Shown here: positions 8,197 to 17,055 of the stretch, one piece after another
Layout of the letters: every line of letters starts with the position of its first letter
Numbering within the stretch: the first letter of the stretch is position 1
NCBI RefSeq assembly: GCF_000955805.1
Contig: NZ_JYOA01000001.1
Location: forward strand, 412,301 to 476,300
From: Pseudomonas sp. 21
GTDB lineage: Bacteria > Pseudomonadota > Gammaproteobacteria > Pseudomonadales > Pseudomonadaceae
Direction: 5' to 3'
Length of the DNA stretch: 64,000 nt
The notes under the pieces: generated by a model
Database searches by the model: none
The model's input: the letters and a program-made list of their open reading frames with translations, nothing else
Told to the model about the DNA's origin: nothing
Made by a program: the position numbers and the translations under genes

Positions 8197-11100
8197 ATGA
8201 ACTTTTCGCAATTCTTCATCCAGCGGCCGATCTTCGCCGCCGTGCTTTCGCTGATCATCCTGATCGGCGGGGCCATCTCGCTGTTCCAGCTACCGATCAG
8301 CGAATACCCCGAAGTGGTGCCGCCCACCGTGGTGGTGCGCGCCAACTTCCCCGGCGCCAACCCCAAGGTGATCGGCGAGACCGTCGCCGCGCCGCTGGAA
8401 CAGGCCATCACCGGCGTCGAGAACATGCTCTACATGTCCTCGCAGTCCACCGCCGACGGCAAGATGACCCTGACCATCACCTTCGCCCTGGGCACCGACC
8501 TGGACAACGCGCAGGTGCAGGTGCAGAACCGCGTGACCCGCACGCAGCCCAAGCTGCCCGAGGAAGTCACCCGCATCGGCATCACCGTCGACAAGGCTTC
8601 GCCCGACCTGACCATGGTCGTGCACCTGACCTCGCCGGATAACCGCTACGACATGCTCTACCTGTCCAACTACGCCATCCTCAACATCAAGGATGAGCTG
8701 GCGCGCCTGGACGGTGTGGGCGACGTGCAGCTGTTCGGCATGGGCGACTATTCCCTGCGCGTCTGGCTGGACCCGAACAAGGTCGCCTCGCGCAACCTGA
8801 CCGCCACCGACGTGGTCGCCGCGATCCGCGAACAGAACCGCCAGGTGGCCGCCGGCTCCCTCGGCGCCCCGCCCTCGCCGAGCGACACCAGCTTCCAGCT
8901 GTCGATCAACACCCAGGGTCGCCTGGTCACCGAGGAAGAGTTCGAGAACATCATCATCCGCAGCGGCCCGGACGGCGAGATCACCCGCCTGAAGGACATC
9001 GCCCGCGTCGAACTCGGCTCCAGCCAGTACGCCCTGCGTTCGCTGCTGGACAACCAGCCGGCGGTCGCCATCCCGATCTTCCAGCGTCCCGGCTCCAACG
9101 CCATCGCCATCTCCAACCTGGTGCGCGAGAAGATGGCCGAGCTGAAGAAGGACTTCCCCCAGGGCGTGGACTACTCCATCGTCTATGACCCGACCATCTT
9201 CGTTCGCGGCTCCATCGAAGCGGTGGTGCACACCCTGTTCGAAGCCCTGATCCTGGTGGTGCTGGTGGTCGTGCTGTTCCTGCAGACCTGGCGCGCCTCG
9301 ATCATCCCGCTGGCCGCCGTGCCGGTGTCGCTGATCGGCACCTTCGCGGTGATGCACGCCTTCGGCTTCTCGCTCAACGCGCTGTCGTTGTTCGGCCTGG
9401 TACTGGCCATCGGCATCGTGGTGGACGACGCCATCGTGGTGGTGGAGAACGTCGAGCGGAACATCGGGCTGGGCCTCACGCCCATCGAGGCGACCAAGCG
9501 CGCCATGAAGGAAGTGACCGGGCCGATCATCGCCACCGCACTGGTGCTGTGCGCCGTGTTCATCCCCACCGCGTTCATCTCCGGCCTCACCGGGCAGTTC
9601 TACCGGCAGTTCGCCTTGACCATCGCGATATCGACGGTGATCTCCGCGTTCAACTCGCTGACCCTGTCGCCGGCGCTGTCCGCCGTGCTGCTCAAGGGGC
9701 ACCACGAGCCGAAGGACCGCTTCTCGGTGCTGCTGGACAAGCTGCTCGGCGGCTGGCTGTTCCGTCCGTTCAACCGCTTCTTCGACCGCGCCAGCCATGG
9801 CTACGTCGGCACCGTCACCCGCGTGCTGCGCGGCAGCTCCATCGCGCTGCTGCTGTATGCGGGCCTGATCGGCCTGACCTACCTGGGCTTCTCCAGCACC
9901 CCGACCGGCTTCGTGCCGCAACAGGACAAGCAGTACCTGGTGGCCTTCGCGCAACTGCCCGACGCCGCCACGCTGGACCGCACCGAAGCGGTGATCAAGC
10001 GCATGTCGGAAATCGCCGGCAAGCACCCGGGCATCGAGCACACCGTGTCCTTCCCCGGCCTGTCGATCAACGGCTTCACCAACAGCCCCAACAGCGGCAT
10101 CGTCTTCACCCCGCTGAAGGACTTCAGCGAGCGCAAGGGGCCGGGCATGTCGGCCAACGAGATCGCCGCCGAACTGAACAAGCAGTTCGCCGATATCCAG
10201 GACGCCTACATCGCGATCTTCCCGCCGCCGCCGGTACAGGGGCTGGGGACCATCGGTGGCTTCCGCCTGCAGATCGAGGACCGTGGCAACGCCGGTTACG
10301 AGGAGCTCTACGCACAGACCCAGAACATCCTCAACAAGGCCCGCGCGCTGCCGGAGCTGAACCCCATGTCGGTGTTCACCAGCTACCAGGTGAACGTGCC
10401 GCAGGTGGACGCTGCCATCGACCGCGAGAAGGCCAAGACCCACGGCGTGGCGATCAGCGACATCTTCGACACCCTGCAGGTCTACCTGGGCTCGCTGTAC
10501 GCGAACGACTTCAACCGCTTCGGCCGCACCTACCAGGTGAACGTCCAGGGCGAGCAGCAGTTCCGTCTCGAACCCGAGCAGATCGGCCAGCTGAAGGTGC
10601 GCAACAACCTGGGTGAAATGGTCCCGCTGGCCACCTTCATCAAGATCAGCGACACCGCCGGCCCCGACCGCGTGATGCACTACAACGGCTTCATCACCGC
10701 CGAGATCAACGGCGCCGCCGCACCGGGCTACAGCTCCGGCCAGGCCGAGGCCGCCATCGAGCGCCTGCTCAAGCAGGAGCTGCCCAATGGCATGACCTAC
10801 GAATGGACCGAGCTGACCTACCAGCAGATCCTCGCCGGCAACTCCGCGATCTATGTGTTCCCGCTCTGCGTGCTGCTCGCCTTCCTGGTGCTGGCCGCGC
10901 TGTATGAAAGCTGGGGCCTGCCGCTGGCGGTGATCCTGATCGTGCCGATGACCCTGCTGTCGGCCATCGCGGGTGTGATCCTGTCCGGTGGCGACAACAA
11001 CATCTTCACCCAGATCGGCCTGATCGTGCTGGTGGGCCTGGCGTGCAAGAACGCGATCCTGATCGTCGAGTTCGCCAAGGATAAACAGGACGAAGGCATG

Positions 11101-11400
11101 GACCGCCTGAGCGCGGTGCTGGAAGCCTGCCGCCTGCGCCTGCGGCCGATCCTGATGACCTCCATCGCCTTCATCATGGGCGTGGTGCCCCTGGTGCTGT
11201 CGTCCGGTGCCGGCGCCGAAATGCGCCATGCCATGGGTGTCGCAGTGTTCTCCGGGATGCTCGGCGTGACCTTCTTCGGCCTGCTGCTGACCCCGGTCTT
11301 CTATGTGCTGATCCGCCGCTTCATGGAAGCCCGTGAAGCGAAGAAGCAGGCGCGTGCTGCCCTGAGCCACACGAACCATAACGAGGCCCATCAGGCATGA
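8197..11400 (+). CDS. mexF: MexF, RND inner-membrane multidrug transporter
   Basis: A 1067-residue HAE1-type RND transporter, which exports chloramphenicol, fluoroquinolones, trimethoprim and quorum-sensing precursors in P. aeruginosa. Twelve TM segments in the usual 1+5 / 1+5 pattern with two large periplasmic loops. Proton-relay residues are visible: Asp410-Asp411 in [15 protein letters not shown] (TM4) and Lys951 in CKNAILIVEFA (TM10). N-terminus MNFSQFFIQRPIFA is typical. I chose the ATG at 8197 because family similarity starts there; an upstream in-frame ATG (8140) lies in the intercistronic spacer. The last four bases overlap oprN (ATGA), suggesting translational coupling. Confidence 0.96.
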   Translation: MNFSQFFIQRPIFAAVLSLIILIGGAISLFQLPISEYPEVVPPTVVVRANFPGANPKVIGETVAAPLEQAITGVENMLYMSSQSTADGKMTLTITFALGTDLDNAQVQVQNRVTRTQPKLPEEVTRIGITVDKASPDLTMVVHLTSPDNRYDMLYLSNYAILNIKDELARLDGVGDVQLFGMGDYSLRVWLDPNKVASRNLTATDVVAAIREQNRQVAAGSLGAPPSPSDTSFQLSINTQGRLVTEEEFENIIIRSGPDGEITRLKDIARVELGSSQYALRSLLDNQPAVAIPIFQRPGSNAIAISNLVREKMAELKKDFPQGVDYSIVYDPTIFVRGSIEAVVHTLFEALILVVLVVVLFLQTWRASIIPLAAVPVSLIGTFAVMHAFGFSLNALSLFGLVLAIGIVVDDAIVVVENVERNIGLGLTPIEATKRAMKEVTGPIIATALVLCAVFIPTAFISGLTGQFYRQFALTIAISTVISAFNSLTLSPALSAVLLKGHHEPKDRFSVLLDKLLGGWLFRPFNRFFDRASHGYVGTVTRVLRGSSIALLLYAGLIGLTYLGFSSTPTGFVPQQDKQYLVAFAQLPDAATLDRTEAVIKRMSEIAGKHPGIEHTVSFPGLSINGFTNSPNSGIVFTPLKDFSERKGPGMSANEIAAELNKQFADIQDAYIAIFPPPPVQGLGTIGGFRLQIEDRGNAGYEELYAQTQNILNKARALPELNPMSVFTSYQVNVPQVDAAIDREKAKTHGVAISDIFDTLQVYLGSLYANDFNRFGRTYQVNVQGEQQFRLEPEQIGQLKVRNNLGEMVPLATFIKISDTAGPDRVMHYNGFITAEINGAAAPGYSSGQAEAAIERLLKQELPNGMTYEWTELTYQQILAGNSAIYVFPLCVLLAFLVLAALYESWGLPLAVILIVPMTLLSAIAGVILSGGDNNIFTQIGLIVLVGLACKNAILIVEFAKDKQDEGMDRLSAVLEACRLRLRPILMTSIAFIMGVVPLVLSSGAGAEMRHAMGVAVFSGMLGVTFFGLLLTPVFYVLIRRFMEAREAKKQARAALSHTNHNEAHQA

Positions 11401-12833
11401 GCGTCATGACCATCAATGCTGTGAGCAAGAGTGCCGTGAAACTGTTCGTCCCCTCCCTGCTCGCGCTGGCCCTCAGCGCGTGCATGGTCGGCCCCGACTA
11501 CCAGAAGCCGGACACTGCGCCGGCCCAACTGGACAGCAATGCCCAGGCGAAGAACTACGACCGCAGCCGTTACGAAGACGCCTGGTGGAAACAGTTCGAC
11601 GACCCGGTGCTGACCCAGCTGGTCGAGCAGTCGCTCAAGGAAAACCGCGAGCTGCGCGTGGCCTATGCCCGCGTACTGGCTTCGCGGGCGATCCGCGACG
11701 ATGTGGCCAATGACCGTTTCCCCACGGTCACCAGCCGCGCCGAAGGCCAGGTCGGCAAGGGCCAGGTGCCCGGCCAGACCGAGGACCGGGTCAACCAGGA
11801 GCGTTATGACCTAGGCCTGGACATGATCTGGGAAGTCGACCTGTTCGGCCGCGTGCGCCGCCAGCTGGAGTCCAGCGACGCGCTGAGTGAAGCGACCGTG
11901 GCCGACCTGCAGCAGTTGCAGGTCAGCCTGATCGCCGAGCTGGCCGATGCCTACGGGCAACTGCGCGGTGCACAACTGCGCGAGAGCATCGCCAAGAGCA
12001 ACCTGGACAACCAGCGCGAGTCCCGCGACCTGACCATCCAGCTGCGCGACGCCGGTGTCGGCAGCGAGCTGGACGTGCAACGCGCCGAAGCGCGCCTGGC
12101 GTCCACCGAAGCCAGCGTGCCGCAACTGCAGGCCGAGGAAGTGCGCCAGCGCAACCGCATCGCCACCCTCCTCGGCCAGCGCCCGGACGCGCTGAGCGTG
12201 GACCTGTCGCCGAAGAAACTCCCGGCCATCGCCAAGGCGTTGCCGATCGGCGATCCGAGCGAGCTGCTACGCCGCCGGCCGGACGTCGCCTCCGCCGAAC
12301 GCCGCCTGGCTGCCGCGACCGCGGACGTGGGTGTGGCCACCGCCGACCTGTTCCCGAAAGTCAGCCTCGGCGGCTTCCTCGGCTACACCGCCGGCCGTGG
12401 TTCGCAGATCGGCTCGTCCGCCGCCAGCGCCTGGGGCGTCGCCCCGAGCATCACCTGGGCGGCCTTCGACCTGGGCAGCGTGCGGGCCCGCCTGCGCGCT
12501 TCCAAGGCGGACGCCGACGGCGCCCTGGCGACCTACGAGCAGCAGGTCCTGCTGGCCCTGGAAGAGTCGTCGAACGCCTTCAGCGACTACGGCAAGCGCC
12601 AGCAGCGCCTGGTCTCGCTGGTGCGCCAGTCCGAAGCCAGCCGCAACGCCGCACAGCAAGCCGGCCTGCAGTACCGCGAAGGCACCGTGGACTTCCTCAA
12701 CCTGCTGGACGCCGAGCGCGAACAACTCGCCGCCGAGGACGCCCAGGCCCTGGCGGAAGTCGACGTGTACCGCGGCATCGTGGCGATCTACAAGGCCCTC
12801 GGCGGCGGCTGGCAGCCGACGCCGGCGGCCTGA
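11397..12833 (+). CDS. oprN: OprN, outer-membrane channel of MexEF-OprN
   Basis: A 478-residue TolC-like outer-membrane factor lipoprotein. The signal peptide ends LALSAC, giving lipidated Cys29, followed by MVGPDYQKP, the family's typical mature N-terminus. Two OEP repeats follow (about residues 70-260 and 280-470) with the [19 protein letters not shown] linker. It forms a trimeric outer-membrane duct docking on MexE. The ATG overlaps the mexF stop by four bases. A strong terminator follows 38 bp after the stop, so the operon ends here. Confidence 0.95.
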   Translation: MSVMTINAVSKSAVKLFVPSLLALALSACMVGPDYQKPDTAPAQLDSNAQAKNYDRSRYEDAWWKQFDDPVLTQLVEQSLKENRELRVAYARVLASRAIRDDVANDRFPTVTSRAEGQVGKGQVPGQTEDRVNQERYDLGLDMIWEVDLFGRVRRQLESSDALSEATVADLQQLQVSLIAELADAYGQLRGAQLRESIAKSNLDNQRESRDLTIQLRDAGVGSELDVQRAEARLASTEASVPQLQAEEVRQRNRIATLLGQRPDALSVDLSPKKLPAIAKALPIGDPSELLRRRPDVASAERRLAAATADVGVATADLFPKVSLGGFLGYTAGRGSQIGSSAASAWGVAPSITWAAFDLGSVRARLRASKADADGALATYEQQVLLALEESSNAFSDYGKRQQRLVSLVRQSEASRNAAQQAGLQYREGTVDFLNLLDAEREQLAAEDAQALAEVDVYRGIVAIYKALGGGWQPTPAA

Positions 12834-12870
12834 TCGATCCTCCCCGGTCGGGAATCTCCCGACCGTTCTG

Positions 12871-12908
12871 GCCCTGCGGTCTGACGCTCCGGACCGCGGG
12901 GCTTTTTT
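12871..12908 (+). terminator. Terminator of mexEF-oprN
   Basis: Stem GCCCTGCGGTC / GACCGCGGGGC (one G-U pair) followed by six Ts. A smaller hairpin, CGGTCGGGA / TCCCGACCG, precedes it. Confidence 0.9.
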
Positions 12909-13100
12909 ATGCCCGCCGCCAGGCAGTTCCCGCGCAGCCCGTCACTTTGTGCCGCAGGAAGGCAAGCCCAAAGGGCGCAAGTTGGAGAATCTGTCAGAAA
13001 CCTAGATATCGATCAGTATTTTCCGATAGCAAACGAAAATAAGCTGAAGCTGATTCGAATTCAGAATCCACTGACATCAGGAATCAGGGAAGTCCGCTCC

Positions 13101-13295
13101 GTGCCCAACAACGAGGTTGAGAGATGTCCACCCCCCTCCAGCGACTCCGAGCTGTGCCAGCTCCTCCTCGGCATCAGGCGCGGCGATGTCATCCACCCTC
13201 AATTGAAGCGGCTGCTGGTGCACCTCGGATTCGCCGAACTGCGCGGCCTGCAGATTGCCCTCACGGGCAAGGGCCGGCTCCTGCTGGAGACCTGA
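13101..13295 (+). CDS. Small hypothetical protein, GTG start
   Basis: A 64-residue protein. The stretch SELCQLLLGIRRGDVIHPQ, then LKRLLVHLGFAELRGLQIAL and TGKGRLLLE, looks like a small helical or winged-helix fold with an ALTGKGRLLL ending. GTG at 13101 is preceded by CAGGGAAG at good spacing, so I prefer it. An ATG at 13124 opens another frame that is Arg/Pro-rich and looks like a shadow. It lies after the oprN terminator with an AT-rich upstream region that could hold a promoter. No known family recognised. Confidence 0.5.
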   Translation: MPNNEVERCPPPSSDSELCQLLLGIRRGDVIHPQLKRLLVHLGFAELRGLQIALTGKGRLLLET

Positions 13296-13412
13296 GCTTG
13301 GGCTGAGCGCCCCGGGCCGCTATGATCCGGACCGGCTTGCCAGGGATCAAAGGAGTTCGGTCCTACTCTGGCCTAGACTCTCTATATCGGATCTTTCAGA
13401 CAAGGACACGCC

Positions 13413-13613
13413 GTGGACGCCACTGCCCACTTCATCCCGCTGGACCCCACGTCCCTCTTCATCACCCTCGGCATCATCGTCTTCGGCATGTTCATGCTGG
13501 GCATCGGCTTCACCATCCGCCAGCGTCCGGTGGGGGTGTTCCTGATGTGGGTCGGCACGCTGAGCATGCTGTCGATCATCGCCTACCGCATCTATATCGC
13601 GACGTCGGTCTAA
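13413..13613 (+). CDS. Small two-helix inner-membrane protein
   Basis: A 66-residue protein starting at GTG, with AAGGA eight bases before. Two hydrophobic segments, about residues 15-34 (LFITLGIIVFGMFMLGIGFT) and 42-60 (VGVFLMWVGTLSMLSIIAYRI), separated by a short basic loop (RQRP), predict an inner-membrane hairpin. Function unknown; small proteins of this kind are common next to efflux loci but I see no evidence of a link. Followed by a REPIN. Confidence 0.65.
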   Translation: MDATAHFIPLDPTSLFITLGIIVFGMFMLGIGFTIRQRPVGVFLMWVGTLSMLSIIAYRIYIATSV

Positions 13614-13635
13614 CCGTCTCCCTCGCCTGGAAGCG

Positions 13636-13700
13636 ATCGCGGACGGAGTCCGCTCCCACGCAGGCCTGAAACACCGGTGGGAGCGGAATCCGTCCGCGAT
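13636..13700. repeat. Type B REPIN (inverted REP pair)
   Basis: A left arm starting ATCGCGGACGGAGTCCGCTC and its inverted mate ending in the complementary CGTCCGCGAT enclose about 17 bp. One mismatch between arms. It lies between convergent genes. Confidence 0.9.
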
Positions 13701-13726
13701 TGGCCTCCGACAACGCTGAATTTCGC

Positions 13727-14947
13727 CTATTTCTCCATTGCCCGCGCATACCCCCTGGGCGAGAAACGCAACGTCACGCCCAGCATCAGCACCACCGACA
13801 CCGCCAGCAGGACCCAGGAAGCCTGGAAGCTGCCGGTGCTGTCGCGCAGGGCGCCGGTGACGTAGGGCACGATGCCGGTGACGATGAAGCCGATTCCCTG
13901 CACGAAGGCCGCCAGGCGCCCGGCTGCGCCGGCGTCGGCGAGGTGGTCCAGGGTCAGCGTCAGGCTCAGGGCGAAGCAGGCGCCCAGACCGTAGCCGATC
14001 ATCGCCACCCAGATGCCCGGCAGGTGCAGCGGCGCGCAGATCAGCCCGACAAAGCCGGCGAGCTGGATCAGCAGGCACAGGCACAGCCAGCCACGGCGAT
14101 CCAGCGAACGGCGGATCAGCAGCGGGATGGTCAGCGCGGCGATCACCTGGAAGATGGTCATCAGGCCGATCAGCTGGCCGCTGGCCTGGGCCGTCCAGCC
14201 GAGCTGACGGTAATACACCGGCAGCCACGCCACCATGCTGGTGTAGCCGCCATTGATCAGGCCGAAGTACAGGGCCAGCAGCCAGGCGCGGCGGCTGCCG
14301 AAATAGTGCTGCACCTTCTGCCTGGGCGGCACGGCCACGGGCGTCTCGCGCGGGCGGGCGACGGACCACAGCAGCAGTCCGACGACGGCCAGCAGCAGCC
14401 AGGCGCCAAGGCCGTCCTGCCAGCGGTGGAAGTGCTCCGACACCACCGGCGCCAGCACGGCCGCGCTACCGCCGCCGGCCATCAGCGATGCCGAGTACAG
14501 GCCCATGGCGGAAGGCACCTTGTGCGGGAACCAGCGCTTGATCACGCCCGGCACGAACGCCTGGATCACCGCCACGCCGCAGCCCGCCAGCACCGCGCTG
14601 GCGATCAGGGCGAAGCCGCTGTCCAGCAGCAGCCGCCAGAAGCAGGCCGCGCCGATGGCCAGCAGGCCGAGCACCATGCCCCGGCTTTCACCCAGGCGCG
14701 GGCCGACCCACGGCAGGCCCAGGGCGAACAGGCCCATGCACAGCACGGGCAGCACGGTCAGCATCGACAGGCCCTGGAAGCCCAGGCCGGTGGCATCGTG
14801 GATATCGGCCAGCAGCGGGCCGATGGAGGTGAGGATCGGTCGCAGGTTGATGCCCAGCGCGACTATCACCAGCAGGCCGATCCAGCCGGCGTGGCTGCTC
14901 TGCTCCGCCGCTTCGCCCGGCGCCGGCAGGGTCATGCCGCGGCTCAC
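13727..14947 (-). CDS. MFS transporter, CynX/NimT-like
   Basis: A 406-residue major facilitator with about 12 hydrophobic helices. The segment GINLRPILTSIGPLLADI near the N-terminus resembles the CynX (cyanate) and NimT (2-nitroimidazole) subfamily. The substrate cannot be told; the neighbouring deaminase suggests a nitrogenous base or analogue. I chose GTG at 14947 because AGGAG lies eight bases upstream and the GTGA overlaps the stop of the deaminase, implying coupling; an ATG at 14935 is the alternative. Last gene of the ankyrin-deaminase-MFS operon. Confidence 0.85.
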   Translation of the reverse strand: MSRGMTLPAPGEAAEQSSHAGWIGLLVIVALGINLRPILTSIGPLLADIHDATGLGFQGLSMLTVLPVLCMGLFALGLPWVGPRLGESRGMVLGLLAIGAACFWRLLLDSGFALIASAVLAGCGVAVIQAFVPGVIKRWFPHKVPSAMGLYSASLMAGGGSAAVLAPVVSEHFHRWQDGLGAWLLLAVVGLLLWSVARPRETPVAVPPRQKVQHYFGSRRAWLLALYFGLINGGYTSMVAWLPVYYRQLGWTAQASGQLIGLMTIFQVIAALTIPLLIRRSLDRRGWLCLCLLIQLAGFVGLICAPLHLPGIWVAMIGYGLGACFALSLTLTLDHLADAGAAGRLAAFVQGIGFIVTGIVPYVTGALRDSTGSFQASWVLLAVSVVLMLGVTLRFSPRGYARAMEK

Positions 14948-15399
14948 GAGCGCTGCTCCTGCCAATGGTTGTAAAGACCCTCTTCACCGCTGGGACGCAG
15001 GACACGCAGCGGAACCGACTGCCACTGCGGCGGCTGGGTCATCTGCTGGTACACGGCGGCAGTCGACAGCCCGAACGGCTCGCCCTCGTCGTTGGAATAG
15101 GCGAAGTACGCGCCCTCCACGCCGCACAGGTGCATGGCAGCCAGGCACATGGGGCATGGGTGTCCGCTGGCGTAGATCACGCAGCCGTCCAACCGCGACA
15201 TGCCCAGTACCGCCGAGGCACGGCGGATCGCCAGCAGCTCGGCGTGGGCGGTGGGGTCGAAATCCACGTGGATGGCGTTGGCGGCTCGGGCGATCACCCG
15301 GCCGTCCTTGACCAGCACGGCGCCGAACGGGCGGCCGCCGGCCTCGATGTTGTCGCGGGCCAGTTGCAGGGCCTCGCGCATGAAGACTTCGTGTGACAT
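14944..15399 (-). CDS. Nucleoside/cytidine deaminase-family protein (guanine deaminase-like)
   Basis: A 151-residue zinc deaminase of the CDA fold. Zinc motif His52-Ala-Glu54 (HAE) and Pro81-Cys82-Pro-Met-Cys85 (PCPMC) are intact; Glu54 is the proton shuttle. Similar to GuaD-type guanine deaminases and to TadA, but the C-terminal part lacks obvious tRNA-binding features, so a free-base substrate is more likely. The ATG at 15399 has CTGGAA upstream and the family fold begins there. It overlaps the MFS gene by four bases and follows the ankyrin gene by 25 bp. Confidence 0.88.
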   Translation of the reverse strand: MSHEVFMREALQLARDNIEAGGRPFGAVLVKDGRVIARAANAIHVDFDPTAHAELLAIRRASAVLGMSRLDGCVIYASGHPCPMCLAAMHLCGVEGAYFAYSNDEGEPFGLSTAAVYQQMTQPPQWQSVPLRVLRPSGEEGLYNHWQEQRS

Positions 15400-15424
15400 G
15401 GCAGTTTCCAGCGAATCGGTTCGA

Positions 15425-16060
15425 TCAATGCGCGCCGGCAACTTCCAGCATCCTGGCGATGGTGGTCTGGTTGCGCTGGCGGGCGTGTTGCAGCGGCGTG
15501 ACGCCGTCGTTGTCGGCCAGGTTCAGATTCGCCCCGGCTTCTATGAGTTGTTTCACGATGGCCTGGTGACGCGGGCCGCCGTCGCTGAGCAGGATGGCTT
15601 CGAGCAACCCGGTCCAGCCCAGCTTGTTGACGTGGTCGGGATCGACGCCGGCCTTGAGCAGGGTCGCTACCACTTCCACATGGCCGCGCTCGCAGGCCGG
15701 GATCAGCGCCGTGCCGCCATAGCGGTTGGTGCTGCGCAGGTCGGCGCCGTGGGCCAGGGTCAGCTGGAGGATATCCAGGCGCCCCGCCGCACCAGCCAGC
15801 AGGTAGGCGCTGTCGTGGATGCGGTTCTGCCGGTTGACGTCGGCGCCAGCGGCAATCAGCCGCCGCGCGACTTCCACATGGTTGCGGGCGGTGGCCAGCA
15901 GCAGCGGCGTGTTGCCCTGCCCGTCGGCCACATCCACCGGCACGCCGCGCTTGAGCAGCGCCGCGACCTCGGCTTCGTCACCTGCGCTGGCGGCACCCAG
16001 CAGGGCTTGCGCGGCGGCACGGCTGTGCACGTCTTCGGTCTGGACAGTCGGCATATCCAT
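15425..16060 (-). CDS. Ankyrin-repeat protein
   Basis: A 211-residue protein made of about five ankyrin repeats; clear units include GNTPLLLATARNHVEVARRL-IAAGADVN, GGTALIPACERGHVEVVATLL-KAGVDPD and DGVTPLQHARQRNQTTIARML. No signal peptide, so likely cytoplasmic and protein-binding. The ATG at 16060 has a near-perfect GGAGGAG ribosome site. First gene of the operon with the deaminase and MFS transporter; partner unknown. Confidence 0.9.
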   Translation of the reverse strand: MDMPTVQTEDVHSRAAAQALLGAASAGDEAEVAALLKRGVPVDVADGQGNTPLLLATARNHVEVARRLIAAGADVNRQNRIHDSAYLLAGAAGRLDILQLTLAHGADLRSTNRYGGTALIPACERGHVEVVATLLKAGVDPDHVNKLGWTGLLEAILLSDGGPRHQAIVKQLIEAGANLNLADNDGVTPLQHARQRNQTTIARMLEVAGAH

Positions 16061-16133
16061 GGGCGCTCCTCCGTGATGGCTGTCGTGCCTCGAATCACTC
16101 TCTATCAATGAGCCGATGCAGTATGACGGAGCG

Positions 16134-16163
16134 ATGTTCTATGCTGAAATTAAATAGAAACAT
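16134..16163. promoter_or_regulatory. Inverted repeat in ankyrin/LysR divergent region
   Basis: ATGTTCTAT (16134-16142) pairs with ATAGAAACAT (16154-16163), apart from one extra base. It is AT-rich and lies between divergent starts, so it is a candidate operator for the LysR protein encoded at 16181. Confidence 0.45.
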
Positions 16164-16180
16164 GACTTTCAGTGGTAATC

Positions 16181-17050
16181 ATGATGCTTGACCCCAACCT
16201 GCTGCGCAGCTTCGTGATGGTGGTGGACGCCGGCAACTTCACCCGCGCCGCCGAACTGCTGCACCTCACCCAGTCCACCGTCAGCCAGCAGATCCTGCGG
16301 CTGGAACAGAGCCTGGACTGCCGGCTGCTGGACCGCAGCCAGCGCCAGGTGCTGCCCACCGAACAGGGCGAACGGCTGCTGGGCTACGCGCGGCGCATCC
16401 TTGAACTGGGCTCGCAAGCGCGCGAGGCGCTGAGCAGCGAGCACAGCGAGGGCGTGCTGCGCCTGGGGATGCCGGAGGACTTCGCCGGCGAACGGATGAT
16501 GCCGCTGCTGGCAGCCTTCAGCACGGAACGCCCGAGGCTGCGCCTGGAAGTCTCCAGCGGCCTCAGCCAGGAACTGCTGCGCCAGTACCGCAGCGGCGAA
16601 CTGGACCTGGCGCTGGTCAAGCAATGGGGCGCGGACAGCGATTGCCTCGCCCACTGGCCCGAACCCCTGGCCTGGCAGGACAGCGCCGCCACCCCCGCCG
16701 CCGCCCGTGATCCGCTGCCATTGGTGGTGTTTCCGCTGGGTGCGCTGTATCGCCAGGAGATGATCCACGCCCTGGAAGCCAGCGGTCGGCGCTGGCGCAT
16801 CAGCTACAGCAGCGCGAGCCTGGCGAGTCTTTCAGCGGCGGTGGCAGCCGGCATGGGCGTCAGCCTGCTCCCCCTGCGCGGCCGCCACGAAGGCCACCGC
16901 GTGCTGAGCGCCGAGGAAGGTTTCGCCCCCATCGAGGGACTGGAACTGGCGCTATATGCGCGCCCGGAACTGGGCAGCGCCGGGCGCAGCCTGTGCGAGC
17001 AACTGCGCGAACTGTGCGCGCAGCTCGCAGCGATTGCGCCGGAAGACTGA
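16181..17050 (+). CDS. LysR-family transcriptional regulator
   Basis: A 289-residue LysR regulator: HTH at about 6-63 (LRSFVMVVDAGNFTRAAELL then TQSTVSQQILRLE), effector domain from about residue 88 (GVLRLGMPEDFAGERMMPLL). Transcribed divergently from the ankyrin-deaminase-MFS operon, which it probably controls. Start: ATG at 16181 chosen; GTG at 16172 and ATG at 16184 are alternatives and none has a strong ribosome site. Ligand unknown. Confidence 0.88.
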   Translation: MMLDPNLLRSFVMVVDAGNFTRAAELLHLTQSTVSQQILRLEQSLDCRLLDRSQRQVLPTEQGERLLGYARRILELGSQAREALSSEHSEGVLRLGMPEDFAGERMMPLLAAFSTERPRLRLEVSSGLSQELLRQYRSGELDLALVKQWGADSDCLAHWPEPLAWQDSAATPAAARDPLPLVVFPLGALYRQEMIHALEASGRRWRISYSSASLASLSAAVAAGMGVSLLPLRGRHEGHRVLSAEEGFAPIEGLELALYARPELGSAGRSLCEQLRELCAQLAAIAPED

Positions 17051-17055
17051 AGGGC

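Noticed and set aside
8290..11391. A 1033-residue open frame on the minus strand opposite mexF
   Set aside because: It is a shadow of mexF caused by high GC at third positions. It is extremely His/Gln/Asp/Gly-rich without domains and lacks a ribosome site.
13124..13306. ATG-initiated 60-residue frame after oprN
   Set aside because: Arg/Pro/His-rich composition; the overlapping GTG frame at 13101 looks more like protein.
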